A DNA stretch of 9,998 nucleotides from Desulfobacteraceae bacterium (GCA_007136525.1 SLGU01000099.1:1-9998), one strand, 5' to 3'; shown: positions 1-8,125, counted from the stretch's first letter. Notes: a model not told the origin generated them from the letters alone. A program made the numbers and translations.

Positions 1-17
1 TCAAGCGGAGAGATATA

Positions 18-2300
18 GTGGCAAAACCGCTCGTTGTCGTCGAGTCCCCGACAAAGGTCAAAACCATCAAAAAATACCTGGGAGACCGGTATAATGTGGC
101 TTCCACGGTGGGTCATATCAAGGACCTGCCCCAGAAGGACATTGGTATCGATATCGAAAACGATTTCAAACCGATGTACGTCACCATACCGGGCAAGCAG
201 AAAGTGATAAAGGCTCTGAAACAGGCTGCCGGCGATGCCGAGGACATTTTCCTCGCGCCCGACCCGGACCGAGAGGGAGAAGCCATTGCATGGCACACAG
301 CTGAAATTCTCAAAAAAAAGGGACGGCGGTTTCACCGTGTGCTCTTTCATGAATTGACCAAAAAAGTGGTAACAGAAGCGCTCGATTCTCCGGAGCCGCT
401 GAATGAATACCGTTACAAGGCGCAGCAGACCCGGCGCATCCTTGACCGGCTGGTGGGATACCAGATCAGCCCGATTCTGTGGAAAAAAGTGAAATATGGA
501 CTCAGTGCGGGAAGGGTCCAATCAGTGGCTGTCCGGATGATCTGTGAACGGGAGCGCGCCATTTTTGCATTCGACCCGGAAGAATACTGGTCGGTTACGG
601 CGACGCTGGAAGGCGGGCATCCCCCGGCATTTTCAGCAAAACTGGTCAAAAAGGACGGGAAAAAAATTTCTATCCCTGATGAAAAGACCGCCGCCGCCAT
701 TCACGAGAATCTGCGGGATGCAAAATACACGGTGGAGAAGATCGTGAAAAAGACGATCCGGCGCCGTCCATATCCCCCTTTTACCACCAGCAAACTTCAG
801 CAGGAGGCCATTCGAAGGCTTCGTTTTTCAGCAAAAAAGACCATGGCCGTTGCACAGCAACTATATGAAGGGATTGATCTCGGCGGCGAAACGGTCGGCC
901 TTATAACGTACATGCGCACGGACTCCACACGGATATCGGCGGAAGCCGCAGATGAAGCCAGGACGCTCATTCTTGAGCGATTCGGCAGCGATTACGCGCT
1001 GGACAAGCCGCGTTTCTTCAAAAACAAGAACCGAACCCAGGACGCCCACGAGGCGATTCGTCCCACCTCTGTTTTTCATGGGCCTGATAAGATCGCCGCG
1101 CATCTGTCAAAGGACCAGCTTGCCCTTTACCAGATGATCTGGCAGCGATTCGTGGCCTCCCAGATGGCCGAGGCACTGGTCGACCAGAAGACCATTACGA
1201 TTGCGGCCGGCGGATTTCTTTTTTCCGCAACCGGCTCCACTGTTCGGTTTCCCGGTTTTTTGAGCCTCTACCAGTCGGTCGACGACGCCATATCCGCTGA
1301 AAATGAAAAGGCAAAGGGGCAGCTCCCGGAACTGGCGGACGGCGAAATGCTGAAGCTGGTGTCTTTGGAGCCGAAGCAGCATTTTACCCAGCCGCCCCCG
1401 CGGTTTACCGAAGCCACCCTGGTAAAGGAACTCGAGGAAAACGGTATCGGCCGGCCGAGCACCTATGCGACCATTTTGTCCACCATTCGGGAAAAAGGGT
1501 ATGTCGAGCTGGAAAAAGGGGTGTTCCGGCCCAATGAGCTGGGATTTATCATTACGGACCTGCTTGTGCAGAATTTTCCGGATATCGTTGATGTTGATTT
1601 CACCGCAAAGCTTGAAAACGATCTTGACCGTGTCGAGTCGGCTGAAACGGATGCCACGCAGCTTCTTCGGCAATTCTACGAGGTGTTTGAGAATCGTGTG
1701 ATAGCGGCTGCGCACGAGATGTTGAGTCTTAAAGGCGTCGGGATGCCGACCGGCATCGACTGCCCCGTGTGCGGCCGGGAAGCCCACATCAAGGTCGGCA
1801 AGAACGGCCCTTTTCTTGCCTGCGAAGGTTACCCCGAATGCACCTATTCCCGTAATTACGAGCGTGACGAAAAAGGCCGGATCCGGCCGGTGGAGCCTGT
1901 ACAGGAGCTGGCTGACGGAGAAACCTGCGACAAGTGCGGCCGTCCCATGGTCGTCAAACAGGGCCGATACGGCGATTTCCTGGCGTGCAGCGGATATCCC
2001 GAATGCAGGAACACCCGGTCCCTGCACGGCAACGGTAAAGGCGCGGCTATCGGGGTGGCATGTCCGGAAGCCGGTTGTACGGGAGAAGTGATTGAAAAAA
2101 AATCAAAACGGGGCAAAGTTTTTTACGGGTGCAACCGGTATCCGGATTGTACTTTCGCCCTCTGGGACAGGCCCGTCAATCGGCATTGCCCCGATTGCGG
2201 CGCCCCGTACCTGGTTGAAAAGGAAACCAAGAGGGAAGGGCTCATGCTCCGATGCGCCACCCGCGGTTGCGGATACAAGGATGTGCCGGATTCCGGGTAA
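18..2300 (+). CDS. topA: DNA topoisomerase I (type IA), complete, 760 aa
   Basis: Relaxes negatively supercoiled DNA by cutting one strand and passing the other through a 5'-phosphotyrosine gate; cytoplasmic and normally essential. The Toprim domain is at residues 1-115, with the metal-binding acidic residues visible as E9 and the D82-P-D84-R-E86-G block. The catalytic tyrosine is Y298 in the GLITYMRTDSTRIS segment, followed by R300. The core continues to about residue 565. The C-terminus carries four zinc ribbons, each with four cysteines: C582/585/602/608, C637/640/657/663, C682/687/705/711 and C724/727/746/751. Length and architecture are as expected for a bacterial TopA. The start is GTG at 18, preceded by a GGAGAG Shine-Dalgarno at 7-12 with a 5-base gap. 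The stop codon lies inside the left arm of a perfect inverted repeat shared with the convergent neighbour. The gene upstream is outside the window. The identification is very secure. Confidence 0.98.
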   Translation: MAKPLVVVESPTKVKTIKKYLGDRYNVASTVGHIKDLPQKDIGIDIENDFKPMYVTIPGKQKVIKALKQAAGDAEDIFLAPDPDREGEAIAWHTAEILKKKGRRFHRVLFHELTKKVVTEALDSPEPLNEYRYKAQQTRRILDRLVGYQISPILWKKVKYGLSAGRVQSVAVRMICERERAIFAFDPEEYWSVTATLEGGHPPAFSAKLVKKDGKKISIPDEKTAAAIHENLRDAKYTVEKIVKKTIRRRPYPPFTTSKLQQEAIRRLRFSAKKTMAVAQQLYEGIDLGGETVGLITYMRTDSTRISAEAADEARTLILERFGSDYALDKPRFFKNKNRTQDAHEAIRPTSVFHGPDKIAAHLSKDQLALYQMIWQRFVASQMAEALVDQKTITIAAGGFLFSATGSTVRFPGFLSLYQSVDDAISAENEKAKGQLPELADGEMLKLVSLEPKQHFTQPPPRFTEATLVKELEENGIGRPSTYATILSTIREKGYVELEKGVFRPNELGFIITDLLVQNFPDIVDVDFTAKLENDLDRVESAETDATQLLRQFYEVFENRVIAAAHEMLSLKGVGMPTGIDCPVCGREAHIKVGKNGPFLACEGYPECTYSRNYERDEKGRIRPVEPVQELADGETCDKCGRPMVVKQGRYGDFLACSGYPECRNTRSLHGNGKGAAIGVACPEAGCTGEVIEKKSKRGKVFYGCNRYPDCTFALWDRPVNRHCPDCGAPYLVEKETKREGLMLRCATRGCGYKDVPDSG

Positions 2301-2356
2301 CCTTTAGAACCCATCTCGAAGTCCTGATTTTGAGATGGGTTCTAAAGGTTACCCGG
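2293..2356. terminator. Perfect 25-bp hairpin spanning both convergent stop codons
   Basis: The left arm 2293-2317 is the exact reverse complement of the right arm 2332-2356, with a 14-base loop at 2318-2331. The topA stop (TAA, 2298-2300) and the stop of the opposing gene (TTA on +, 2349-2351) sit at mirror-image positions in the stem, so both genes end in the same GGG-TAA bases. The position between convergent genes suggests a bidirectional terminator. Neither side is followed by a T-tract (CCGGTCC follows on +, AATCCGG on -), so it is not a textbook intrinsic terminator; it may instead block 3' exonucleases or work with Rho. The inverted repeat itself is seen directly; its function is inference. 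Confidence 0.75.
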
Positions 2357-3506
2357 CCCGGTCCAGGTAGGCAAGATCCCGGGCCTGCGTGTTCTTGGTG
2401 CCCACTGCCAGCACCTCGATGCCCTGTTGCCCGTTCTTCTTGAAATAAATCCGCCCGTTGTATGCAAATACCACCTCGAAGGCATTGATTTTGCCCTTCC
2501 TGGAAAATACCTTTCGCTTGATCGATACCGTTGACGGGTCGGCGTTAAGCTGGTGTATCACTTCCTCGGCCTTGAGGGCCATGTCGTCGGTCAGGTCGTC
2601 AATGCCCAGCAGGGCCCTTTCATGCATTTCGATATTTTTGTATAATGTTTTAAAACGCCTCGCCAGTTTATCAATCCCCTTTTCCTTCTGCCGGTTGATA
2701 TTTTCCCTCAGTTTTTCCAGCTCGCTTATTTTTTCTTCCAGCTCGAGAATTTCATTTGCCTGAAGCTCCTGCTCCTCGATGTTTTCAGAGAGCCGGTGCT
2801 CCAGATTTTCAAGTTCATCGAACATCTCCTCTTCATTTTTCGCAGCTTTTTCTTTCTGTTTCTCAAGCGAAGAACGAAGGGTATGATATTCTTCCAGCAG
2901 GCTTTCCCTTTCCGTTGTAAGCCGATTGAACTGCTGGTTGAACTCATCTTCAAGCCGGTGAAGCCTTTCGAGCTCGACGGCTTTTTCCTGCTCTTCGCTG
3001 CGGGCCTTGAAAGACGCTGAATTAAAATAGAGATACAGGCCGCTGCCTGAGATAAGAATGTAGAACAGGAGAATGGACAGGGCGAGGGCTGAATACAGGC
3101 GGATGATGGCGTCGACTTCCACCGTGAGCCCATTTTGCAGGGCCTGGAAATTTTCCCTTGCTGTTTCAATCGGATTCTGGGTGACGATGTCGGCGGGTGT
3201 TCCGGGCTGATAGCCGGGCGGGTAAAGGATGATGCCGGTGCCGGTGGTGATCATTACATCCAGATCGATCCCCAGTTTGATCAGCAGGTCTTCATCCATG
3301 AAGCGCCGTATGGATTCCCTGACGGATTCCTGGAGCATCACGTTTCCGCTGAGGATGTTGTCCATGTCGGAAAGGTATATGTTTTCGATTTCATTCTGAT
3401 AACGGGATTCCAGGTAATAAGCTTCCAGACCGTGAATGGTCCCCAGGTACAGCAACGGCGGCAGGAGGATGCAAAGAATCAATATGTTAAAGGATAGATA
3501 CTTCAT
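2349..3506 (-). CDS. Two-TM membrane protein with long coiled coil and possible RelE/ParE-like C-terminal domain
   Basis: A 385-residue protein that I cannot name. Residues 4-24 form a hydrophobic segment, 25-133 an extracytoplasmic region, and 134-161 a second membrane segment, followed by the basic stretch KARSEEQEK that suggests a cytoplasmic C-terminal half. Residues 165-278 are rich in E, K, L and Q with heptad-like spacing, indicating a long coiled coil. Residues 280-385 form a compact domain ending in strand-like segments (NAFEVVFAYNGRIYFKK, then IEVLAVGTKNTQARDLAYL). These resemble the strand core and C-terminal end of RelE/ParE-type toxins, but only weakly. The 25-133 region has a segment (DVMITTGTGIILYPPG) that recalls Cache-type sensor domains, also weak. 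It starts 12 bases after the stop of the TPR lipoprotein gene with no clear Shine-Dalgarno, so translational coupling is likely. The reading frame is well supported; the function is unknown. Confidence 0.85.
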   Translation of the reverse strand: MKYLSFNILILCILLPPLLYLGTIHGLEAYYLESRYQNEIENIYLSDMDNILSGNVMLQESVRESIRRFMDEDLLIKLGIDLDVMITTGTGIILYPPGYQPGTPADIVTQNPIETARENFQALQNGLTVEVDAIIRLYSALALSILLFYILISGSGLYLYFNSASFKARSEEQEKAVELERLHRLEDEFNQQFNRLTTERESLLEEYHTLRSSLEKQKEKAAKNEEEMFDELENLEHRLSENIEEQELQANEILELEEKISELEKLRENINRQKEKGIDKLARRFKTLYKNIEMHERALLGIDDLTDDMALKAEEVIHQLNADPSTVSIKRKVFSRKGKINAFEVVFAYNGRIYFKKNGQQGIEVLAVGTKNTQARDLAYLDRAG

Positions 3507-3518
3507 TGGAATGACGTT

Positions 3519-5918
3519 TTATGAATCCCTGTCTGTTTTTTCGTCGATGGCTTCAAGGACTGCACGGGCATCCCTGGCATTTTCGAATTCCGGATCCAGT
3601 TGCAGCGCTTTTTCAATGAGGTTTCTCGCACTTTCCAGGTCTCCTTTCCTGTAAAGGCTCTTGCCCAGGTGATAATGAACGGTGGCGTTGTCGGGAAGCT
3701 TTTCAAGGCTTTCCGTAAATTCACGGATTGCCTCCTCATACAATCCAAGGCGATGATACACCCACCCCAACGTGTCCTGGATCCTCGGGTCGTCGGGCAT
3801 CCGGTCCCGGGCATTTTTGGCCAGCCTCAGCGCTTCTGAAAGGTCGGTTTGACTTTCTGCCAGAAGGTAGGCCAGGTTATTGATGGCAGGCACAAAATTC
3901 GGGCTGATGGCGAGCACCTTGCGGTAATGATCGATGGCAAGGTCAATTTTTTCTTGCTGGCTGTATATGATGGCCAGCATCATGTGCGGCACTTCCTGGT
4001 TGGGATTTCTGTCTATGGCCATTTGGTAATGGCTTATGGCTTTGTCGCGTTTATCCTCCATCATGTAGGTCTCAGCCAGCGAATAATAGGACGGCATGAA
4101 ATTGGGGTCCTTCTCGATCGCTGTTTTAAACAGGTCTTCCGCCCGCTCAAGGTCGTTTTTCGCGATGTAGAGCTTCCCCTTGAGGTTGTAGATCACCGCC
4201 AGCATCGAAGGCTTATCCGGTAAGGCCGCAATGCGGTCGTTACAGTGGGCAATGGCCTCGTCATACTTCTCCTGCCCGGTTAGCACTGTTATCAGGTTGA
4301 CAAACGCCTGGAGGTGCAGGGGGTTGAGCGAGAGCACCCTGTTGAAGGCCTTCTCCGCCTCTTCGTAATTGCCCTTGATCCTGAAAAGCAGGCCCATGTT
4401 GAAATGGCCTTCAGGGTTTTCAGGGTTCATATCGGTGAGCGTCTGAAAATGGTGCCGGGCTTTTACAAAGTCCCGCTGCTGGATGTAAATGCTGCCGAGC
4501 AGTGCGCGGGCCTGGTAGTTGTCGGGCGAAACCGCCAGAATATCGTTGAGGGTATCGATGGCGAGCGCCATTTTTCGTTCGCTCATGTAAATGCCCGCCA
4601 GGATCAGCTGTGATGGAATGTATTCCTCCCTGTTTTTCTGCACCTTCAATAATTCCGTGCGCGCTGCGTCGGGCAGACTGCTCTTGAGATAGGCAAGCCC
4701 CTTGTAATAGAATATGCGGCTGTTTTCCGGGTGTTTTTCCGATAGTGCAGACAATTCGGCAAGTGCTTTTTCCGGGCTGTTTTCCGCAATATGGATTTTG
4801 GCCTCCAGTATTCTTGCCGGCAGAAAATCCGGCTGGTTTTTCCTGATTGCCTGAATGCTTACCCGTGCTTTATCCACGCGGTTGAACCCCAGGTAAAGGT
4901 CGGCGATCTGGAGCAGCATCCTAGGGTTTCCGGGCTGCTGTTCCAGGGCGGATTCATAGATCGCCAATGCCTTTTGCGGCTGGTTGGTGGCCTTGTAAAA
5001 GGATGCGGCGAAGATATAGAGGTTGACCGCCTGGGGCCTTGTCTCGATCGCTTTCAGGTATGCGGATTCCGCCTTATCCCATTGCTGCGTGTGGATATAG
5101 AAGTTGCCGAGCAGTATATAGAGGTTCGGTTCATTGTCATTGATGGCAACGGCGCTCGTCAGCACGTCGTAGGCGTCTTTGTAATTCTGTGTCTGCATGT
5201 GCAGACCGTAAAGGGCGATATAGGGCTGAATGGACTGGGGGTTGTTGTCAATTGCGCCATACAGGATGTCGGTCGCGCCCTTCAGGTTTCCCCGGTGAAG
5301 ATGAATCCGGGCAAGGCTGAGATATGCCTGCAGTTCGGCGGGGTTGATTTCGATGATGCGGCCGAACAGTTCGATCGCCTTGTCATATTGTTCCGTGGAA
5401 GTGTATGTGTAAGCCTTCAGTGCGAGCGCGTGGAGATTGTCCGGATCATTTTGAAGAATTCTGACGGTTATTTCGATGCTTTGGTCGTAATCGTGGTTCA
5501 GCAGGTGGAGATTGGCGAGACGGAGCAGGGAATCCGTCAGCCCGTCGTCAAGATCGGTTGCGGTCTTGAGCGCTTCAAAGGCACCGGCCATATTGCCGAG
5601 CCGGAGATAGACCTCTCCCAGCTTGGCGTAAGCCGCCGCGAATTCGGGGTCGATTTCAACCGCTTTCAGAAGCATGTCCCTGGAACAGGTATACTGCTGG
5701 CTTTCATAGCAGTTCTCAGCCCGCTCAAGGTATTCCTGCTTGAGCTCCTTTTTTTCCGAGCATCCAATCAAAGCCAGCATAAAGAGCAGACACGTGCATG
5801 CTGTTTTCAGGGTGCCGGCTGACCGGCTGCCCCCTGACAATCGGGCATGCCATTTATTCGTGTTTTTAACGGGGGTGCTCAGGCGGATGCGCAATGGATG
5901 TTTGATCAAATAATTCAT
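3519..5918 (-). CDS. TPR-repeat lipoprotein, 799 aa, 21 tandem TPRs
   Basis: A probable envelope scaffold protein. A hydrophobic segment near residues 38-52 ends in the lipobox LIGC, making C53 the likely lipidated cysteine and the mature protein a lipoprotein. From residue 60 to 778 the sequence divides without gaps into 21 tetratricopeptide units. Eighteen are exactly 34 residues by my alignment; the others carry 1-3 extra residues. They show the usual small residue/A at position 8, G/A at 20 and P near 32 (for example ...YDKAIELFGRIIEINP...). The last 21 residues are a short charged tail. TPRs bind peptides and proteins, so a partner-docking role is expected. The layout resembles the TPR lipoprotein PrsT of exosortase/PEP-CTERM clusters, but no exosortase gene is visible, so that name is not claimed. 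The ATG at 5918 gives an unusually long region (about 37 residues) before the hydrophobic core; the TTG at codon 27 would shorten it but has no better ribosome site. It is the first gene of the two-gene minus-strand unit. Confidence 0.9.
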   Translation of the reverse strand: MNYLIKHPLRIRLSTPVKNTNKWHARLSGGSRSAGTLKTACTCLLFMLALIGCSEKKELKQEYLERAENCYESQQYTCSRDMLLKAVEIDPEFAAAYAKLGEVYLRLGNMAGAFEALKTATDLDDGLTDSLLRLANLHLLNHDYDQSIEITVRILQNDPDNLHALALKAYTYTSTEQYDKAIELFGRIIEINPAELQAYLSLARIHLHRGNLKGATDILYGAIDNNPQSIQPYIALYGLHMQTQNYKDAYDVLTSAVAINDNEPNLYILLGNFYIHTQQWDKAESAYLKAIETRPQAVNLYIFAASFYKATNQPQKALAIYESALEQQPGNPRMLLQIADLYLGFNRVDKARVSIQAIRKNQPDFLPARILEAKIHIAENSPEKALAELSALSEKHPENSRIFYYKGLAYLKSSLPDAARTELLKVQKNREEYIPSQLILAGIYMSERKMALAIDTLNDILAVSPDNYQARALLGSIYIQQRDFVKARHHFQTLTDMNPENPEGHFNMGLLFRIKGNYEEAEKAFNRVLSLNPLHLQAFVNLITVLTGQEKYDEAIAHCNDRIAALPDKPSMLAVIYNLKGKLYIAKNDLERAEDLFKTAIEKDPNFMPSYYSLAETYMMEDKRDKAISHYQMAIDRNPNQEVPHMMLAIIYSQQEKIDLAIDHYRKVLAISPNFVPAINNLAYLLAESQTDLSEALRLAKNARDRMPDDPRIQDTLGWVYHRLGLYEEAIREFTESLEKLPDNATVHYHLGKSLYRKGDLESARNLIEKALQLDPEFENARDARAVLEAIDEKTDRDS

Positions 5919-6112
5919 GTTGCTCGCTCGTATTTATTTTCAAAAACGATTGGTGCCGGGCGGCCCGCACGGGGTATAAAAACGTTTACAGTCTTTCCTG
6001 CAGGTAGTATAAACAACAGAAACCCGGGTCTTTGAATTGATGCCAATCATTTTTTACCAGATGATGAGGCGCAATAAAAGGTTTTTTATGGTGCACAATG
6101 GAGGCGAATCGT
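5919..6112. other. Divergent intergenic region between the TPR lipoprotein gene and coaBC
   Basis: This stretch must hold promoters for both directions, but none is clear. On the minus strand a TATACT hexamer (6006-6011) lies about 90 bases before the TPR start, but no good -35 box sits at the right distance. On the plus strand TTGAAT at about 6031 has only a poor -10 partner. No strong hairpin, tRNA or conserved operator is recognised. An in-frame ATG at 6098 would extend coaBC by five codons but is not preferred. Confidence 0.4.
6100..6104 (+). promoter_or_regulatory. Ribosome binding site deciding the coaBC start
   Basis: GGAGG sits 8 bases before the ATG at 6113, an optimal arrangement. 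It overlaps and follows the alternative in-frame ATG at 6098, which has only AAGG at a poor distance upstream. The site therefore favours the shorter protein beginning MWTETLLSGK. Confidence 0.75.
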
Positions 6113-7336
6113 ATGTGGACGGAAACCCTTCTTTCGGGCAAGCGCATTGTTATGGGCGTATCCGGCGGCATTGCCGCGTACAAGAGCGTGGAGTTGCTGC
6201 GGCTGCTCCAGAAAGCCGGTGCGGATGTCCGGGTGGCGATGACGAAAAACGCCCAGGCGTTCGTGGGCCGGCTCACGTTCGAGGCCATTTCAGGACACCC
6301 TGTTTTCGATACCATGTTTGATGATGCCGCAGGGCATGAGATCCGCCATATCAACTGGGCCAGAGACATTCACGCGGCCGTCATTGCGCCGGCCACGGCC
6401 AATATTATCGGAAAGCTGGCCAACGGCATTGCCGATGACGCGCTGACCACGCTCATGACGGCGGTGACGGCGCCGCGCCTGATCTGTCCGGCCATGAATA
6501 CGGACATGTATGAAAACCGGGCGGTTCAGCGCAACCTTGACATTCTGGCAGGCGACGGATTCATCCTGGTCGAGCCGGACCAGGGCGAGCTTGCCTGCAA
6601 AACCACGGGTCCGGGACGGCTTGCCGATCCGCAGAAAATCGCCTGGCGCGTGCTGGGCGCCATCAGCCCGAAGGACCTTTCCGGGAAGCGTGTCCTTGTA
6701 TCGGCCGGGCCGACCCGGGAGCCCATTGATCCGGTCCGGTACGTGAGCAACCCTTCATCGGGCAAGATGGGGTTTGCCATGGCCAGGGCCGCAGCCCTGA
6801 GAGGGGGAGACGTGGTCCTGGTTTCCGGGCCTGCTGCGCTTCCCGATCCCGAGGGCGTGACGGTCGTGCGGGTGGTGACCGCGGCCGAGATGGCCAAAGC
6901 CGTACTCGATGAAGGCGATGCGGCCGACATTGTCATCAAGACGGCTGCGGTATCCGATTATCGGCCGATCGGCGTGTCATCTCATAAGATTAAAAAGGAA
7001 GAGGACACGCTTGTCATGGAAATGGAGAAGACCGTGGACATCCTGGCCGAACTCGGCCGGCGAAAAAAACCGGGCCGGATCCTGGTCGGGTTTGCAGCAG
7101 AAACCCGGGAGATCGAAAAATACGCCCTTGATAAGCTCAAGCGGAAAAATCTTGACATGATTGCCGCCAACATCGTGGGCGCAAAGGACTCCGGGTTCAA
7201 CGCTGACACCAATGCCATTCAGCTCTTTTTCGCCGACGGCAGAAAAGAGGATCTGCCCGTGATGGACAAGTTTTCGGCCGCAAACATCATTATCGACCAT
7301 GTGGCCGCGATGCTCGGACGGAAAAATGGCACATAG
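6113..7336 (+). CDS. coaBC: Bifunctional phosphopantothenoylcysteine decarboxylase / phosphopantothenate-cysteine ligase
   Basis: Carries out two steps of coenzyme A synthesis: CoaB joins 4'-phosphopantothenate to cysteine using CTP, and CoaC, an FMN flavoprotein, decarboxylates the product to 4'-phosphopantetheine. Residues 1-185 are the CoaC half: GVSGGIAAYKS (FMN-binding loop), H79 aligned with the active-site histidine by its spacing to APATA, the PAMN motif at 126-129, and the substrate-clamp cysteine C162 in ELACKTTGPGR. Residues 190-407 are the CoaB half: SAGPTREPIDPVRYVSNPSSGKMG with N213 at the position of the acyl-cytidylate-stabilising asparagine, then AAVSDYRP and the KIKK lysines. 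Length (407 aa) and domain order are normal for the bacterial fusion. The downstream glycosylase gene follows within a few bases and probably shares its transcript. The identification is very secure; only the start (6113 versus 6098) is open. Confidence 0.97.
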   Translation: MWTETLLSGKRIVMGVSGGIAAYKSVELLRLLQKAGADVRVAMTKNAQAFVGRLTFEAISGHPVFDTMFDDAAGHEIRHINWARDIHAAVIAPATANIIGKLANGIADDALTTLMTAVTAPRLICPAMNTDMYENRAVQRNLDILAGDGFILVEPDQGELACKTTGPGRLADPQKIAWRVLGAISPKDLSGKRVLVSAGPTREPIDPVRYVSNPSSGKMGFAMARAAALRGGDVVLVSGPAALPDPEGVTVVRVVTAAEMAKAVLDEGDAADIVIKTAAVSDYRPIGVSSHKIKKEEDTLVMEMEKTVDILAELGRRKKPGRILVGFAAETREIEKYALDKLKRKNLDMIAANIVGAKDSGFNADTNAIQLFFADGRKEDLPVMDKFSAANIIIDHVAAMLGRKNGT

Positions 7337-7352
7337 ATTCCCGGGTAGACGC

Positions 7353-8072
7353 ATGATGGCAATGCCGCACGAATTCGACCTGCTTGTCTGTGAGATTCAG
7401 AGGCACCTCGAATTTCTCAAAGAAACGGGTTGCGAGGGTGTCTTCCTGGGCGAGAAAAGCATCGATATCATTGCCTCGTGGGAAAAAGCGGATGCGGGTA
7501 AGCCCGACCACGCCGCCCCTGTTTCCTTAGGCGAGGTGTTGGATGAATACCGGCATTGCCGCCGATGCGGCCTGGCGGATTCCGGTGTTGCGTCTGTTTT
7601 CGGCGCAGGCCCGGAAAATGCGCCGCTCATGCTTATCGGTTATTTTCCGGAGCCCGAGGATGCCGCTGCAAAACACCCTTACTCGGGAAAGCAGGGCGAT
7701 CTCCTGACCCGAATCATCCAGGCAATGGCGCTTGACCGGGATTCGGTTTACATATGCCATACTGTCAAATGCATTCCGCCAAAGGGGCGACCCCCCAACA
7801 AGTGGGAGGCACGGGCATGCCGCCATCACCTGGTCCGCCAGGTTCGGGCCGTCAAGCCGTCGGTGATCTGCCTGCTGGGGGAATCCGCCGCAGACGTACT
7901 TCTTGGCGGCGAGGGCCCCTTTTCCCTCAGGCGTGGGAAATTTCACGACTTCGAGGGCATCCCCGTGATGTCCACCCATGACCCGGCTTACGTCCTGGCC
8001 CATGAATCCGCCAAGCGTCCGGTGTGGGAGGATATGCAGAAGATCATGAAAAAACTTGAAGGACCGGCTTGA
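7353..8072 (+). CDS. Uracil-DNA glycosylase superfamily, family 4-like, with diverged catalytic motifs
   Basis: Family 4 enzymes remove uracil from DNA to begin base-excision repair and carry a 4Fe-4S cluster. All four cluster cysteines are present with family spacing: C69-x2-C72, C140, then C156 (15 residues between the last two). The fold landmarks VFGAGPENAPLMLIG, GDLLTRIIQAM, YICHTVKCIPP and VWEDMQ match family 4 in order and spacing. The two active-site motifs do not: the usual GEAPG reads GYFPE (96-100) and the usual HPAYLL reads DPAYVL (210-215), with a histidine one place earlier. Activity on uracil is therefore uncertain. An extra N-terminal helix of about 60 residues precedes the first cysteine pair. 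Several in-frame ATGs exist (7326, 7353, 7356, 7362) and none has a strong ribosome site. The one at 7326 would overlap the coaBC stop by 11 bases; I chose the first after that stop. Family assignment is secure, function less so. Confidence 0.85.
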   Translation: MMAMPHEFDLLVCEIQRHLEFLKETGCEGVFLGEKSIDIIASWEKADAGKPDHAAPVSLGEVLDEYRHCRRCGLADSGVASVFGAGPENAPLMLIGYFPEPEDAAAKHPYSGKQGDLLTRIIQAMALDRDSVYICHTVKCIPPKGRPPNKWEARACRHHLVRQVRAVKPSVICLLGESAADVLLGGEGPFSLRRGKFHDFEGIPVMSTHDPAYVLAHESAKRPVWEDMQKIMKKLEGPA

Positions 8073-8079
8073 ACCGCGT

Positions 8080-8098
8080 CGGTGGTTGAAGCCACCGG
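8080..8098 (+). repeat. Short palindrome, copy 1 of CGGTGGTTGAARCCACCGG
   Basis: CGGTGGTTGAAGCCACCGG lies 7 bases after the glycosylase stop. It folds into a stem of about 8 bp, including one T-G wobble. It differs from the copy at 8196-8214 at one base (G8091 versus A8207), a change that keeps pairing. It belongs to a cluster of small palindromes reaching 8240. Confidence 0.75.
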
Positions 8099-8125
8099 AA
8101 ATGGTGATATCAAAGGTTACATTGC

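Noticed and set aside
1107..2027. 306-codon open frame on the minus strand opposite topA
   Set aside because: It lies wholly opposite a certain gene, has no recognisable domain, and its composition reflects the codon pattern of topA read backwards.
18..2300. Possible reverse gyrase or plasmid-type topoisomerase
   Set aside because: There is no helicase domain, and the length, Toprim core and four zinc ribbons fit ordinary chromosomal TopA.
4791..5822. 343-codon open frame on the plus strand opposite the TPR lipoprotein gene
   Set aside because: The regular TPR repeats on the other strand are unmistakable. This frame has periodic low-quality sequence mirroring them and no domain.
8112..8120. 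AAAGGTTAC shared with the hairpin at 2343-2351
   Set aside because: A nine-base match between two intergenic regions of a 10-kb window may be chance, and the surrounding bases do not match.
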